A stretch of DNA of 64,000 nt from Selenomonas sp. (lineage in GTDB: Bacteria; Bacillota_C; Negativicutes; Selenomonadales; Selenomonadaceae), in assembly GCF_024699275.1 (NCBI RefSeq), contig NZ_JAILPX010000047.1:1-64000 (forward strand), written 5' to 3'. This document shows, piece after piece, positions 9,328 to 18,219 of the stretch (its first letter is position 1; each line of letters opens with the position of its first letter). The notes beneath the pieces were generated by a model, which saw nothing but the letters and a program-made list of their open reading frames with translations, searched no databases and was not told where the DNA came from. A program made the position numbers and the translations under genes.

Positions 9328-10297
9328 AGTAGCCACCTTTATCAAGAAAATCCACATATTCCTTGACCGCATCCTGCATCTCATGGAATCCTTCATTATA
9401 TCCAGCAGCTAAAAGATTCGTCGTATCCGCTTCGGTGAAATTCTGGTATTTGCCCTTGAGTACTTCTGGGAATTCACGGTAGGTGATTTCTCCTGTCCCC
9501 ATAGCCTCAATAACCGCCTGCGCCACCTCATTATAGCTATGCGCCTGACCGGTGCCACAGTTATAGATACCACTTTCACCCTTGTTCTCCCAGAACCAAA
9601 GATTGACGTTTACAACATCCTTGACATAGACAAAATCGCGGCGCTGCTCACCATCTTTAACAGGCTGTCCATTGATCTCTCCCCATCCTTTGAACAGACG
9701 CACTTTCCCGGTTTCATTAATCTGATTATAAAGCTGATAGAAAATAGAAGCCATCTTGCCCTTATGATGTTCCTGGGGGCCATAGACGTTAAAGTACTTC
9801 AGCCCCACAATCTGGCTATGGGCTTCAGGCATCACCTGGCGTACATACCGGTCAAAGGCCAGTTTCGAAAAAGCATAGGGATTCAATGCATCCTCACACG
9901 CATCCCCTTCACGGAAACCATTTTTGCCGCTGCCATAGGTGGAAGCTGAGGATGCATAAAAGAAGGGAATACGATGCTGCAAGCAGAAATGCAACAGTGA
10001 CTTCGAGTATTCATAATTTACCCGCATCATATAGTTCACATCGTATTCCATGGTATCGGAGCAAGCACCTTCATGGAATACCGCATCGATATCCGTACCG
10101 TCAAAATCATCGTTTTCAATGCTCTGGAGGAAATCATCCTTATGCTGATAGTCAATGAATTTCAATCCCCGCAGGTTCTTGTAATTCTGACCATCCTTTA
10201 AATCATCTACCACGAGAATATCCATACGGCCACGGCGATTAAGTTCCTTTACCAAATTGCTGCCGATAAAACCGGCACCACCAGTTACGATAATCAT
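9311..10297 (-). CDS. hldD: ADP-L-glycero-D-manno-heptose 6-epimerase
   Basis: A 328-residue short-chain dehydrogenase/reductase family epimerase that converts ADP-D,D-heptose to ADP-L,D-heptose, the donor for LPS inner-core synthesis. The NADP-binding GGAGFIGS loop is at residues 6-13, the SSASTYG segment at 117-122 and the catalytic Tyr141-x3-Lys145 pair in NPYAFSKLAFDRY. FNVYGPQEHHKG is the family signature. GGGAGG lies upstream of the ATG. It overlaps gmhB by 17 bp and follows the first heptose kinase by 15 bp. Confidence 0.95.
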   Translation of the reverse strand: MIIVTGGAGFIGSNLVKELNRRGRMDILVVDDLKDGQNYKNLRGLKFIDYQHKDDFLQSIENDDFDGTDIDAVFHEGACSDTMEYDVNYMMRVNYEYSKSLLHFCLQHRIPFFYASSASTYGSGKNGFREGDACEDALNPYAFSKLAFDRYVRQVMPEAHSQIVGLKYFNVYGPQEHHKGKMASIFYQLYNQINETGKVRLFKGWGEINGQPVKDGEQRRDFVYVKDVVNVNLWFWENKGESGIYNCGTGQAHSYNEVAQAVIEAMGTGEITYREFPEVLKGKYQNFTEADTTNLLAAGYNEGFHEMQDAVKEYVDFLDKGGYFDYDE

Positions 10298-10312
10298 AAA
10301 ATGAGCCTCCCT

Positions 10313-11290
10313 TTATTTCAAGACCTCTAGTAATTCTTCTTTGCTGACTGCATAGGTTCCTAGTTTTGCCACCACTACACTGGCAGCCAGGTTAGCCATA
10401 TAAGCGCTGGTCTCTGGAGTCACACCACCAGCCAACCCCAATGCAAATACGCCGATCACGGTATCACCGGCACCGGATACATCAAAAACCTCCTGGGCTC
10501 TAGTGGGAATGTGGGTCACACCATTCTCCATCACTAAGGACATCCCATGCTCAGAACGAGTAGCCAGCACCTGCTTGATGCCGAAGTTTTTCATCACAAA
10601 GCGGGCGCCCTTTTCAATATCCTCGTCCTGATTTTTGATTTTCATCGGCAAAACCGCACTTAATTCCTTAAAATTAGGAGTTATATAATCTGCGCCCCTG
10701 TACTTATCCCAATCCGTACCTTTCGGATCCACCAGCACAGGAATATTTTGCTGGGCTGCTATTTCGATAATCTTCCGGCAGGTCTCTGCTGTACAAGCCC
10801 CCTTACCATAATCCGAGATAATCACCGCATCCACGCCTTCAGCTAAGCGGGAATCCACAAAATTGTGCAAACGCTCTGCATAAGGCCCGGTCATTTCCTC
10901 GGGTTCTTCAAAATCCAAGCGAATCATCTGCTGATGGCCGCCAATAACCCGTAATTTAGTGGTGGTTGGCCTATTTGTAGTGATAAGTCCTCTAAATTCA
11001 ATGCCCTGTGCCGTCAACTTATCCGTTAAGCTTTGACAATGGTAATCCTCTCCCACATAGCCGGCAAGGCCAATCTGACAACCTAAACGAGCAAGGTTAT
11101 GGGCTACATTGGCCGCCCCGCCCAAGGTTTCCTTCTGACGAGTCACATGAGTAATCGGAACAGGAGCCTCCGGCGAAATCCGGGTAACCTCACCATAGTA
11201 ATACTTATCCAGCATTACATCCCCCACGACCAAAACATGACACTTTTCTGCCGGACCGGCAATAAAATTATACATTGTCTGCTTATCCAT
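10313..11290 (-). CDS. rfaE1: D-glycero-beta-D-manno-heptose-7-phosphate kinase (RfaE domain I)
   Basis: A 325-residue PfkB/ribokinase-fold protein equivalent to the N-terminal half of HldE. It phosphorylates heptose 7-phosphate at C1. The substrate-side loop LGGAANVAHNLARLG is near residue 56, VLVDPKGTDW near 185 and the anion-hole/catalytic DVSGAGDTVIGV near 270. Length equals that of the kinase domain alone; no cytidylyltransferase domain follows. AAAGGAG lies upstream of the ATG. A second PfkB gene of the same type is at 13967-14953; of the two, this one is closer to typical HldE kinases because it keeps the DPKG motif. Confidence 0.88.
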   Translation of the reverse strand: MDKQTMYNFIAGPAEKCHVLVVGDVMLDKYYYGEVTRISPEAPVPITHVTRQKETLGGAANVAHNLARLGCQIGLAGYVGEDYHCQSLTDKLTAQGIEFRGLITTNRPTTTKLRVIGGHQQMIRLDFEEPEEMTGPYAERLHNFVDSRLAEGVDAVIISDYGKGACTAETCRKIIEIAAQQNIPVLVDPKGTDWDKYRGADYITPNFKELSAVLPMKIKNQDEDIEKGARFVMKNFGIKQVLATRSEHGMSLVMENGVTHIPTRAQEVFDVSGAGDTVIGVFALGLAGGVTPETSAYMANLAASVVVAKLGTYAVSKEELLEVLK

Positions 11291-11293
11291 ATG

Positions 11294-12472
11294 TCAAAAA
11301 TCTCCTTTGGCTAATTCGATAACATGACACTGATAGTTTCCTTTATGCGGTGGCAAGGCATAAGCTGGCTTCCCCTGAAATTTCTCCAACAATGCTTCCG
11401 CATAGTGCATAACCACATCCACTGGGATATTTTTCATGCAGGCAAGCTGTTTTCTCCCTTGGTGCGGACACACATGCATACCGCAGGGATGGCAATTCTC
11501 CGGTGACTTCAATAATACCGAACGACCATCATAGGGATAAAATCCTGACACAGGCGATGCTCCAAACATGGTAATTACCGGCAGATTCATGGCTACGCCA
11601 ATATGCATGGGCCCGGAATCCGTAGTCAAAAACAGCACACATTTGCGCAAAAGCCCCGCAAGTACTGCTAAGCTCACCTTTCCGGTAAAGATATGTAAGT
11701 CTCTGCTATCCTTATGCTGCATCTGCCCAATACATTTTTCCACAATATCCAGATCCATAGGGCCACCGAAAAAGGCAATCTTATAACCCTTTTCAATTAA
11801 TCTATCCGCGCATTGGGCGAAATAATTATCCGGCCAGCGTTTCGTCTCCCAACTAGCTCCGATATTCAGCGCAATAACCTTATCCTCCACAGAAAAATGT
11901 TCCTGCCAAAGGCTGTCGGCTTTTTGCCGGTTTTCTGCACTTAATGCCATTTCCAACCCGCCATCATCTGGCTCAATACCTAAAGTCTTTCTCAGTACAT
12001 TCAAGTGTGCATGTACCTGATGTTCCCAGCCAGGCACATAACGATACGGAGGAAATATTCCCCCCGGCCCCCATCCCATATGGTGCGCAATGGACGGATT
12101 CTGCATAACCTTATCAAAAAACAAAGAAAACAATGGCTTGCTATAGCCGACTATCCGCTTTGCTCCACTAAAAGCAGCAATTGCCGAAGCTCGTTCATTA
12201 CGGTGCAGATTGATTACCAAGTCAAATTTCTGTGCCCGTACTTTACCAATGAAGCGCCAAAGACTAATGAGGCCCTTATCAGCCCCCTTCTTGTCCATAA
12301 AGAGGCACCGATTTATGTTTGGATTGCATTCCACCAATTCCCGCCAGCGGGTATCAGCTAGTAGTGTCAGCTGAGCCTGTGGATAGGCTTTTCGCAAGAC
12401 CCCCAACACGGGTGTTGTAAGCATTAGATCACCAATCTGCATGAGATTTATGACCAATATATTTTGATACAC
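11294..12472 (-). CDS. Glycosyltransferase family 9 (heptosyltransferase-like)
   Basis: A 392-residue GT-B enzyme of the GT9 family (WaaF/WaaQ-like), which transfers heptose from ADP-heptose to the LPS inner core. The N-terminal ILVINLMQIGDLMLTTPV, the central ALNIGASWETKRWP and the donor-site LTTDSGPMHIGVAMNLPV are family marks; a Cys cluster (ENCHPCGMHVCPHQG) follows. The GTG at 12472 directly after the upstream stop is preferred, with AGGAG ten bases ahead; a TTG at 12490 is the alternative. A tail of about 40 residues beyond the GT-B fold is unassigned. Confidence 0.85.
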   Translation of the reverse strand: MYQNILVINLMQIGDLMLTTPVLGVLRKAYPQAQLTLLADTRWRELVECNPNINRCLFMDKKGADKGLISLWRFIGKVRAQKFDLVINLHRNERASAIAAFSGAKRIVGYSKPLFSLFFDKVMQNPSIAHHMGWGPGGIFPPYRYVPGWEHQVHAHLNVLRKTLGIEPDDGGLEMALSAENRQKADSLWQEHFSVEDKVIALNIGASWETKRWPDNYFAQCADRLIEKGYKIAFFGGPMDLDIVEKCIGQMQHKDSRDLHIFTGKVSLAVLAGLLRKCVLFLTTDSGPMHIGVAMNLPVITMFGASPVSGFYPYDGRSVLLKSPENCHPCGMHVCPHQGRKQLACMKNIPVDVVMHYAEALLEKFQGKPAYALPPHKGNYQCHVIELAKGDF

Positions 12473-12473
12473 C

Positions 12474-13490
12474 TTAGAGAATCTCCTCAATCTTCTTGAC
12501 TACCTGATTAACAGTAATATCCTCTAGGCAGTCGTATTTTTTAGAACAGGCCCTTTGCCAACAATAGCGGCAGGAACGATTCACTTCAATGGCATTCTCT
12601 AACTGTCCATAGGGACCATTGCGATTCGCATCAGTAGGCCCCATAACCATAACGGTTTTTGTCCCCATCCCCGCTGATAGATGCACCGGTCCCGTATCTC
12701 CCCCTACAGTAAGGCGGGCATTCTGCAGGATATAGGTTAGTTGCTTGAAATTTGTCCGTCCCACTAAATTCAAGGGGGGAATATCACTATAACTGCATAT
12801 TTCTGCAGCCCGTTGTTCATCAACTATGCCGCCGCCAACGAGAACCGGAATCAGCTTTTTATCATAGAGCTTATCGGACAGCTTGGCAAAACACTCTGCC
12901 GGCCAGCGTTTATTGGGCCAATTTGCGCCAATAGCCAACACCACATAAGGGTTGGACATATTGGCTCCCGCCTGGGAAAAAATCTGCCGCGCAAAATCCG
13001 CCTCCCGTTCAGGAACTTCCAGCGTAAATCGTACATCATGCACAGGACAGCCCAACGCACGGGCTACATCCAAGTATCGTTCTACGATATGACCATGGGC
13101 ATTAGGACCAATAACCGGCTTGGATACCCTGTCGCTAAGTTCCCGCATATTGCACATTCCTAATTTGACAGGAGCCTGTCCCAGGCGGGCAATGGCCGCA
13201 GACTTAAAAAGCCCCTGTAAATCCAGTACCGCATCATAACGGCGCTGACGGATTTTACGCTTCAAAGGGCCATATTCACGTAAAAAGCCCCCTAAGGACT
13301 TAAATTTCTTCTTTTCAAAGAGAATAACCTCATCAATATAAGGACACATCTCCACCAAGTCAAAAGCAGGCGGCTCCACCACCCAGGTAATATGACAGTC
13401 CGAATAGGCTTCTTTCAAGGCATAGGCCACCGGCAAAGCGTGAATCACGTCACCGATGGCGCTCAGTTTAACGATAAGAAAATTCTTCAT
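12474..13490 (-). CDS. Glycosyltransferase family 9, heptosyltransferase I-like
   Basis: A 338-residue GT9 protein whose N-terminus (MKNFLIVKLSAIGDVIHALP) is most like WaaC, the enzyme that adds the first heptose to Kdo2-lipid A. The middle has VVLAIGANWPNKRWPAECF and the donor site LTVGGDTGPVHLSAG followed by GPTDANRNGPYG. It ends with a conserved Cys-rich segment (RSCRYCWQRACSKKYDC). The stop is followed at once by the start of the second GT9 gene, and the gene lies 4 bp after rfaE2, so heptose activation and heptose transfer are co-transcribed. WaaC versus WaaF assignment is only by N-terminal resemblance. Confidence 0.85.
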   Translation of the reverse strand: MKNFLIVKLSAIGDVIHALPVAYALKEAYSDCHITWVVEPPAFDLVEMCPYIDEVILFEKKKFKSLGGFLREYGPLKRKIRQRRYDAVLDLQGLFKSAAIARLGQAPVKLGMCNMRELSDRVSKPVIGPNAHGHIVERYLDVARALGCPVHDVRFTLEVPEREADFARQIFSQAGANMSNPYVVLAIGANWPNKRWPAECFAKLSDKLYDKKLIPVLVGGGIVDEQRAAEICSYSDIPPLNLVGRTNFKQLTYILQNARLTVGGDTGPVHLSAGMGTKTVMVMGPTDANRNGPYGQLENAIEVNRSCRYCWQRACSKKYDCLEDITVNQVVKKIEEIL

Positions 13491-13494
13491 ACAA

Positions 13495-13956
13495 TCAACT
13501 CTTAATTTTATTGATGATATTCGTGGTGGACCGGCCCTCTACCATATCGATAAAGGCCACTCTGCCACCATAACTTTGAACAATTTTAGCCTCGGGCAAG
13601 GTTTCCAGGGTATAATCCCCACCTTTAACGTAGACATCCGGTTTAACTTCAGCAATCACAGCCTCTGCCGTCTGTTCGCCAAAAAGAACCACATAATCTA
13701 CAGCCTGCAAAGCGCCAACCACTTTCGCCCGATCCTGCTCATTATTGATGGGGCGTTCCGGCCCCTTCAGCCGTCGCACTGATTCATCCGTATTAAGTCC
13801 CAGAACCAGCACATCGCCCTGTGCTCTGGCGGCCTCTAAATAGGTTACATGCCCAGCATGCAGGATATCAAAGCATCCATTGGTAAAAACGATTTTCTGC
13901 CCACCCTTGCGCAGGATTTCACAAAATTTCGCAATATCTTTACGTTCGATTAGCAT
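13495..13956 (-). CDS. rfaE2: D-glycero-beta-D-manno-heptose 1-phosphate adenylyltransferase (RfaE domain II)
   Basis: A 153-residue nucleotidyltransferase corresponding to the C-terminal domain of HldE. It makes ADP-heptose from heptose 1-phosphate and ATP. The nucleotidyltransferase motif FTNGCFDILHAGHVTYL is at residues 22-38 and the second motif EGRSTTNII near the end. The ATG at 13956 is chosen because AAAGGAG precedes it by 5 bases; the open frame extends 29 codons further upstream but only through the end of the kinase gene. The kinase stop is 10 bp upstream, so kinase and transferase, fused in E. coli, are separate but coupled here. Confidence 0.92.
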   Translation of the reverse strand: MLIERKDIAKFCEILRKGGQKIVFTNGCFDILHAGHVTYLEAARAQGDVLVLGLNTDESVRRLKGPERPINNEQDRAKVVGALQAVDYVVLFGEQTAEAVIAEVKPDVYVKGGDYTLETLPEAKIVQSYGGRVAFIDMVEGRSTTNIINKIKS

Positions 13957-13966
13957 AGTTACTCCT

Positions 13967-14953
13967 TTAATGCAGGGCTTTGCGTAACTCTTCACTGGAT
14001 ACCGTCGCTGTCCCCAACTTCCGTACTGCAATGCCACTAGCAATATTGCTGAGTTCTGCCGCCCGCGCCGGTTCTACGCCGGCAGCTAGGGCCAAAATCA
14101 CTGTGGATACACAAGTATCCCCGGCACCGGACACATCAAAGACCTCACTCTTGTCGGACACGGGAATATCATGGATGGCGCCATCCTTTTCCAACAGCAC
14201 CATACCCTTTTCACCACGGGTCACCAGCACACCATCTGCACCTAATTCTTCCAAAAGTTCCTGCCCTGCTGAAAAGATACTCTCATCATCAGGCAGGTCC
14301 CGTCCTACCGCTGCCGCCAATTCTGCATCATTTTGCTTCACATAGCCGATATCCTTAAAGCGGCGGATATCATAGCGGCTGTCCACCATACTGGGAATAT
14401 GATGGGCTCGGCAATAAGCAATAAGCTGCTGCTGAATCTTTTCCGTAATGGTCCCGGAACCATAATCGCTGAGTACCACGCCATCAATCTTCGGCAGCAA
14501 GCCCTTAATATATTGCATAATCTGGCTCTCGTGAGCCTTCTGCATGGGCTTGTCGCTTTCTTTATCAATGCGGACAATCTGCTGGCTTACCGTAGCCCGG
14601 CCCCCGGCAATGATGCGGGTTTTCGAAATGGTTGGGCGCTTCTCATCACAGAAGAGGCCGTCGGTATGGGCGCCATTTTTTTCTAACGCTTCTTTCAGCC
14701 CCTTAGCGGCACTATCCAGCCCCAAAAGACCTACCGCAAAAACATTCCCTCCCAGTGTGGCCACGTTATTGACCACATTAGCGGCACCGCCGGCTATCAC
14801 TTTTTCACCAGCCTGTTTTAACACCAATACTGGCGCTTCCCGGGAAATACGAGAAATGCGACCATCCAGATAAATATCTGCCACCATATCTCCAATTACG
14901 AGAATGTTCTTGCCTTGGACTTCTTCAATTATCGTTGCTAATTCCTGTTTCAT
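13967..14953 (-). CDS. PfkB-family heptose-7-phosphate kinase-like protein (second paralog)
   Basis: A 328-residue PfkB/ribokinase-fold protein with the HldE kinase signature VIAGGAANVVNNVATLGG near residue 53 and DVSGAGDTCVSTV near 270. It differs from the first kinase (10313-11290) in the region after the central strand: where that one has VDPKGTD, this has MVDSRYDIRRFKDIGYVKQND, as in a divergent HldE-like subgroup. It is directly followed by rfaE2, the usual partner of RfaE1. Either both kinases serve one ADP-heptose pathway or this one has another sugar-phosphate substrate. It sits 8 bp after lptD with no clear ribosome site, suggesting coupled translation. Confidence 0.8.
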   Translation of the reverse strand: MKQELATIIEEVQGKNILVIGDMVADIYLDGRISRISREAPVLVLKQAGEKVIAGGAANVVNNVATLGGNVFAVGLLGLDSAAKGLKEALEKNGAHTDGLFCDEKRPTISKTRIIAGGRATVSQQIVRIDKESDKPMQKAHESQIMQYIKGLLPKIDGVVLSDYGSGTITEKIQQQLIAYCRAHHIPSMVDSRYDIRRFKDIGYVKQNDAELAAAVGRDLPDDESIFSAGQELLEELGADGVLVTRGEKGMVLLEKDGAIHDIPVSDKSEVFDVSGAGDTCVSTVILALAAGVEPARAAELSNIASGIAVRKLGTATVSSEELRKALH

Positions 14954-14960
14954 ATATTAA

Positions 14961-16490
14961 TCACCACGGAGTAAACTGCCAACGGACAGACCACTGATTA
15001 CTCAAGGATTTATACCGCAAGATAACCTGGGAACAATGCAGGTCATGATACCAGTAATAATCGACATTCTTCCAGCGCCCATGATCCAAATCATACCGAG
15101 TCCCCACAGCAAAACGATTGAGATCATCTACGCGATAACTGAACCCAGCTTCCAACTTCTTGGAATAATCATCGGTATTATAAGCGAAAAGGCTATTTTC
15201 CTGGTTTTTCTTGCTATAATGATACCCCGCATACGCTGCCCATCGATCATCAAAGTCCTTCGTCAGGACCGCATCCCCCGAAAAACCAGACACCTGAGAA
15301 TCATTATAGGATTCCTTGGTAATGCTATAACCAGTTTGTAAATGTAAGGTATAGCGATGAAACTTAATCGGGTCATAGCCCAACGAAACACCATACTCTC
15401 CATGATTACTATGGATACCATTGCCATGCCAACGTCCATATTCTGCACTTAAACCATAGGTAAAATGACTATTGCCAATATGATCACCATAATTCCAAAA
15501 AGCCGCTGGTTCTTTCCGAATCCATTTCTCATCACCATCTTCAAACCAGCCATAGCGCACGCCAGTCCGCATGTGACGATTGCTCCAGGTCAAATCGTAG
15601 TTACTACGCCAACCCTCTTTCGTATTAACATAAATATTAGTATTTAGGTCAACATGTTTCACAAGTGGAAAGGACAAATCCCATTCCAGATGAACACCAT
15701 CATCGCTATTATAGCCTACTCGTGGGAATACTCGATTTTTATTGGCATTATCCCCCACGCCTGTTTCGTAATGCTTACGCGAAAAAATCGTCTTTCCCCG
15801 CAAATGGAATTTCACATGATCCATCACCACTTTATCATTGGGGTAATAGACAATCTTTTCGGCACTCATATGATAATCGGGCTTTTGGGCACCGCATTTG
15901 GTATCCGTGCCATTGTAAATTACAATCTTATCGGGATAAAACTCAAAGCGTTTGCCCGTAATATAATGGGCACCAGCTTTCCCTTTGGCATTTTCCAACG
16001 AGCCTGTTTTCGCACCATAATTATAGTGGGCTTTATAACCATCTAAGGTCACCCTTACCTGCCCTGGCGTCATCTGCAGGATATGGGCCTTATCGGGGAT
16101 ATTTACATCCTGGGTCTTGGTGTTGCCTGTGACTTCCTCCCCTTGAAAACGATGGGCATCCATCTGCAGGATATCCACTTTTCCCTTGGCAATAAAACTG
16201 CCATCCCGTTCATCATAGGTCAGTTCTTCCCCTTCGAAGGCTACGGGAGCCGCTTTCTTCGGATCTAAAGGATAACGTAATTTTCCCTCCATGGCCTTAG
16301 CATCTACCAGCAATTTTTCCTGTTCCGGTGTCAATCGATTGGCCCGCTCCCGTCGATGATTATTTTCAATATAATCCAAGGCATCAATACCAGTATCGGA
16401 ATCAGCATGATATTCTGCCTGAGCAGTACTGCCCAAAAGTGGCAACAATAACGTTGCGGTAAGCAATCCCGCCAGTTTTCGTCTATTCAT
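14961..16490 (-). CDS. lptD: LPS-assembly outer-membrane protein LptD
   Basis: A 509-residue outer-membrane protein. The ATG at 16490 (AGGAG 7 bases upstream) yields a clear signal peptide ending AQA at residue 25. An OstA/LptA-type beta-jellyroll region follows (GEELTYDERDGSFIAKGKV near residue 85), then a C-terminal part rich in alternating aromatic strands ending in WQFTPW, the pattern of a beta-barrel with terminal aromatic residue. It receives LPS from the LptA bridge and inserts it in the outer leaflet. It is much shorter than E. coli LptD (784 residues). Two Cys remain (in GTDTKCG and DLHCSQV), which might form a disulfide. First gene of the core operon that runs left to the terminator at 6746. 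Confidence 0.85.
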   Translation of the reverse strand: MNRRKLAGLLTATLLLPLLGSTAQAEYHADSDTGIDALDYIENNHRRERANRLTPEQEKLLVDAKAMEGKLRYPLDPKKAAPVAFEGEELTYDERDGSFIAKGKVDILQMDAHRFQGEEVTGNTKTQDVNIPDKAHILQMTPGQVRVTLDGYKAHYNYGAKTGSLENAKGKAGAHYITGKRFEFYPDKIVIYNGTDTKCGAQKPDYHMSAEKIVYYPNDKVVMDHVKFHLRGKTIFSRKHYETGVGDNANKNRVFPRVGYNSDDGVHLEWDLSFPLVKHVDLNTNIYVNTKEGWRSNYDLTWSNRHMRTGVRYGWFEDGDEKWIRKEPAAFWNYGDHIGNSHFTYGLSAEYGRWHGNGIHSNHGEYGVSLGYDPIKFHRYTLHLQTGYSITKESYNDSQVSGFSGDAVLTKDFDDRWAAYAGYHYSKKNQENSLFAYNTDDYSKKLEAGFSYRVDDLNRFAVGTRYDLDHGRWKNVDYYWYHDLHCSQVILRYKSLSNQWSVRWQFTPW

Positions 16491-16562
16491 GAAAACGCTC
16501 CTGTCATTAGGATTTTGTCTACAAATCAATACATTATATTATACTCCATAGCCATAAGATTA

Positions 16563-16597
16563 GCAAAATAAAAGTGCCCGCCAATAAGCGGACACTT
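16563..16597 (-). terminator. Intrinsic terminator after aspA
   Basis: On the minus strand a stem AAGTGtCCGC / GCGGgCACTT with one mismatch and a 6-base loop (16572-16597) is followed by TTTTATTTT. It is 35 bp after the aspA stop and insulates aspA from lptD. Confidence 0.8.
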
Positions 16598-16632
16598 CTA
16601 TTTATGGAAATGTTATTTGGGTTACGCTAATT

Positions 16633-18021
16633 TCAGCCGGCAATCCCCGGGGTCGTCATTTCTTTCGGTGAGAGAATCTTTTCCATCTTCTCCTTGGAAA
16701 TCAAGCCTTTTTCCAGGATAACCTGACGAACAGGTTTGCCCGTGTTGTAGGCTTCCTTCGCAATCATAGCGGAATTCTCATAGCCGATATGCGGCAGCAT
16801 AGCCGTTACGATACCTACGCTCTTATCCAGCCATTCCTGGCACTGTTCCCTATTAGGCTGCAAATCAATCAGCAGTTTTTCAACGAAAGTATCTACTGCA
16901 TTGGTCATGTATTTCATCGAATTGAACAGGTTAAAGCTAATTACCGGTTCCATAACATTCAGTTCAAACTGACCATTTTCTACCCCCATGGATACCGCGA
17001 TATCATTGGCTACTACCTGATAGCAAGCCTGGTCGAGTACTTCTGCAATTACCGGATTTACCTTGCCCGGCATGATGGAAGAACCCGGCTGACGCATGGG
17101 CAGCTTGAGTTCGTTAAGGCCACAGCGGGGGCCAGAAGCCATCAGACGGAAGTCATTGGCCATCTTGATGAGGACCAGTGCCGTAGTCTTCATGGCGCTG
17201 GAAACATCGGAGAAACCATCGGTATTGTTGGTAGCATCGATGATGTTGTCAGCGGTAACATATTTTTCGCCGGTAACTTCCGACAGGGTTTCTGCAACTT
17301 TGGTGATATAAGCAGGTTCTGCATTAAGCCCCGTACCTACTGCCGTGCCGCCCATGTTTACCACATGAATGCTGTCGATGGCATGGTTGATGCGGTCAAT
17401 GCCCCGGCGTACTGCAGATGCGTAAGAATGCATTTCCTGACCCAGCGTGATGGGGACAGCATCCTGCAGATGGGTACGGCCCATCTTGAGGATATCTTTG
17501 AATTCCTCGCCTTTGTTGTCCAATTCTTTAGCCAGTCTTTCCAAGGATGCCGTCAGCTTCTTGCCCTTGTGGGACAGGCAAACTTTAATACTGGTGGGGA
17601 AAGTATCGTTCGTGGACTGTGCCATGTTGGCATGGTTGTTGGGGCTGATGATATCATAGCTTCCTTTCGGTTTGCCGATGATTTCCAAAGCCCGGTTGCA
17701 GAGCACTTCGTTGACATTCATATTCACAGAAGTACCTGCGCCGCCCTGAATGGGGTCAACAGGGAACTGATCCAAAAATTTACCAGCAATGATTTCATCG
17801 GCAGCCTGCATCAGCGGTTCACCGATTTCCTTCGGCATACGGCCAGTAGACATATTCGCCATTACCGTAGCCTTCTTGACCTTGGCATAAGCCTGAACAA
17901 AATCCGGGTCAATCTTCTGTCCCGTAATCTTGAAGTTTTCGATAGCACGGGTCGTCTGTACACCATAGTATACGTCGTCTGCTACTTCCAGTTCGCCAAG
18001 GAAATCATGCTCTTTTCTCAT
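16633..18021 (-). CDS. aspA: Aspartate ammonia-lyase
   Basis: A 462-residue fumarase/aspartase superfamily enzyme that deaminates L-aspartate to fumarate. The superfamily signature GSSIMPGKVNP is at 313-323, followed by VIAEV as in aspartases rather than the T-Q of class II fumarases; the N-terminal RKEHDFLGELEV and GVQTTRAIENF and the SPNNHANMAQSTND segment also fit aspartase. It stands alone between terminators, with its own promoter and a palindromic operator about 110 bp upstream. Together with the dicarboxylate-type DASS transporter upstream it could feed fumarate respiration and succinate/propionate formation. A fumarase activity cannot be fully excluded from sequence. Confidence 0.88.
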   Translation of the reverse strand: MRKEHDFLGELEVADDVYYGVQTTRAIENFKITGQKIDPDFVQAYAKVKKATVMANMSTGRMPKEIGEPLMQAADEIIAGKFLDQFPVDPIQGGAGTSVNMNVNEVLCNRALEIIGKPKGSYDIISPNNHANMAQSTNDTFPTSIKVCLSHKGKKLTASLERLAKELDNKGEEFKDILKMGRTHLQDAVPITLGQEMHSYASAVRRGIDRINHAIDSIHVVNMGGTAVGTGLNAEPAYITKVAETLSEVTGEKYVTADNIIDATNNTDGFSDVSSAMKTTALVLIKMANDFRLMASGPRCGLNELKLPMRQPGSSIMPGKVNPVIAEVLDQACYQVVANDIAVSMGVENGQFELNVMEPVISFNLFNSMKYMTNAVDTFVEKLLIDLQPNREQCQEWLDKSVGIVTAMLPHIGYENSAMIAKEAYNTGKPVRQVILEKGLISKEKMEKILSPKEMTTPGIAG

Positions 18022-18127
18022 TGTAATCCACGTTCCTTTCTTTCTTGAACATAACCCAACATAACATCACATATTCACAACAGAAACTATAAGTATTGTT
18101 TATGTTCTCATAGCTTCCTGACTTGTC

Positions 18128-18159
18128 TATATTGTATCATGTATACAATATACATTCAA
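18128..18159 (-). promoter_or_regulatory. aspA promoter with overlapping palindromic operator
   Basis: On the minus strand: -35 TTGAAT (18154-18159), 17-bp spacer, -10 TACAAT (18131-18136). A perfect 10-bp inverted repeat, TATATTGTAT and ATACAATATA with 5-bp spacer (18128-18152), covers the spacer and the -10. A protein bound there would block RNA polymerase, so repression is the likely mode; TTGTAT-type half-sites are common for GntR-family regulators, but the regulator is not known. The 5' leader to the aspA ATG is about 100 nt. Confidence 0.75.
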
Positions 18160-18219
18160 GTACATTTTTAGAAATTTGTCCATAAAATTATTATATCGCA
18201 TTAAGCTATGGTAATATTC

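Noticed and set aside
13495..14953. Frameshifted bifunctional hldE
   Set aside because: The kinase has its own stop 10 bp before the transferase ATG, which has a good AAAGGAG site; separate RfaE1 and RfaE2 proteins are common outside enterobacteria.
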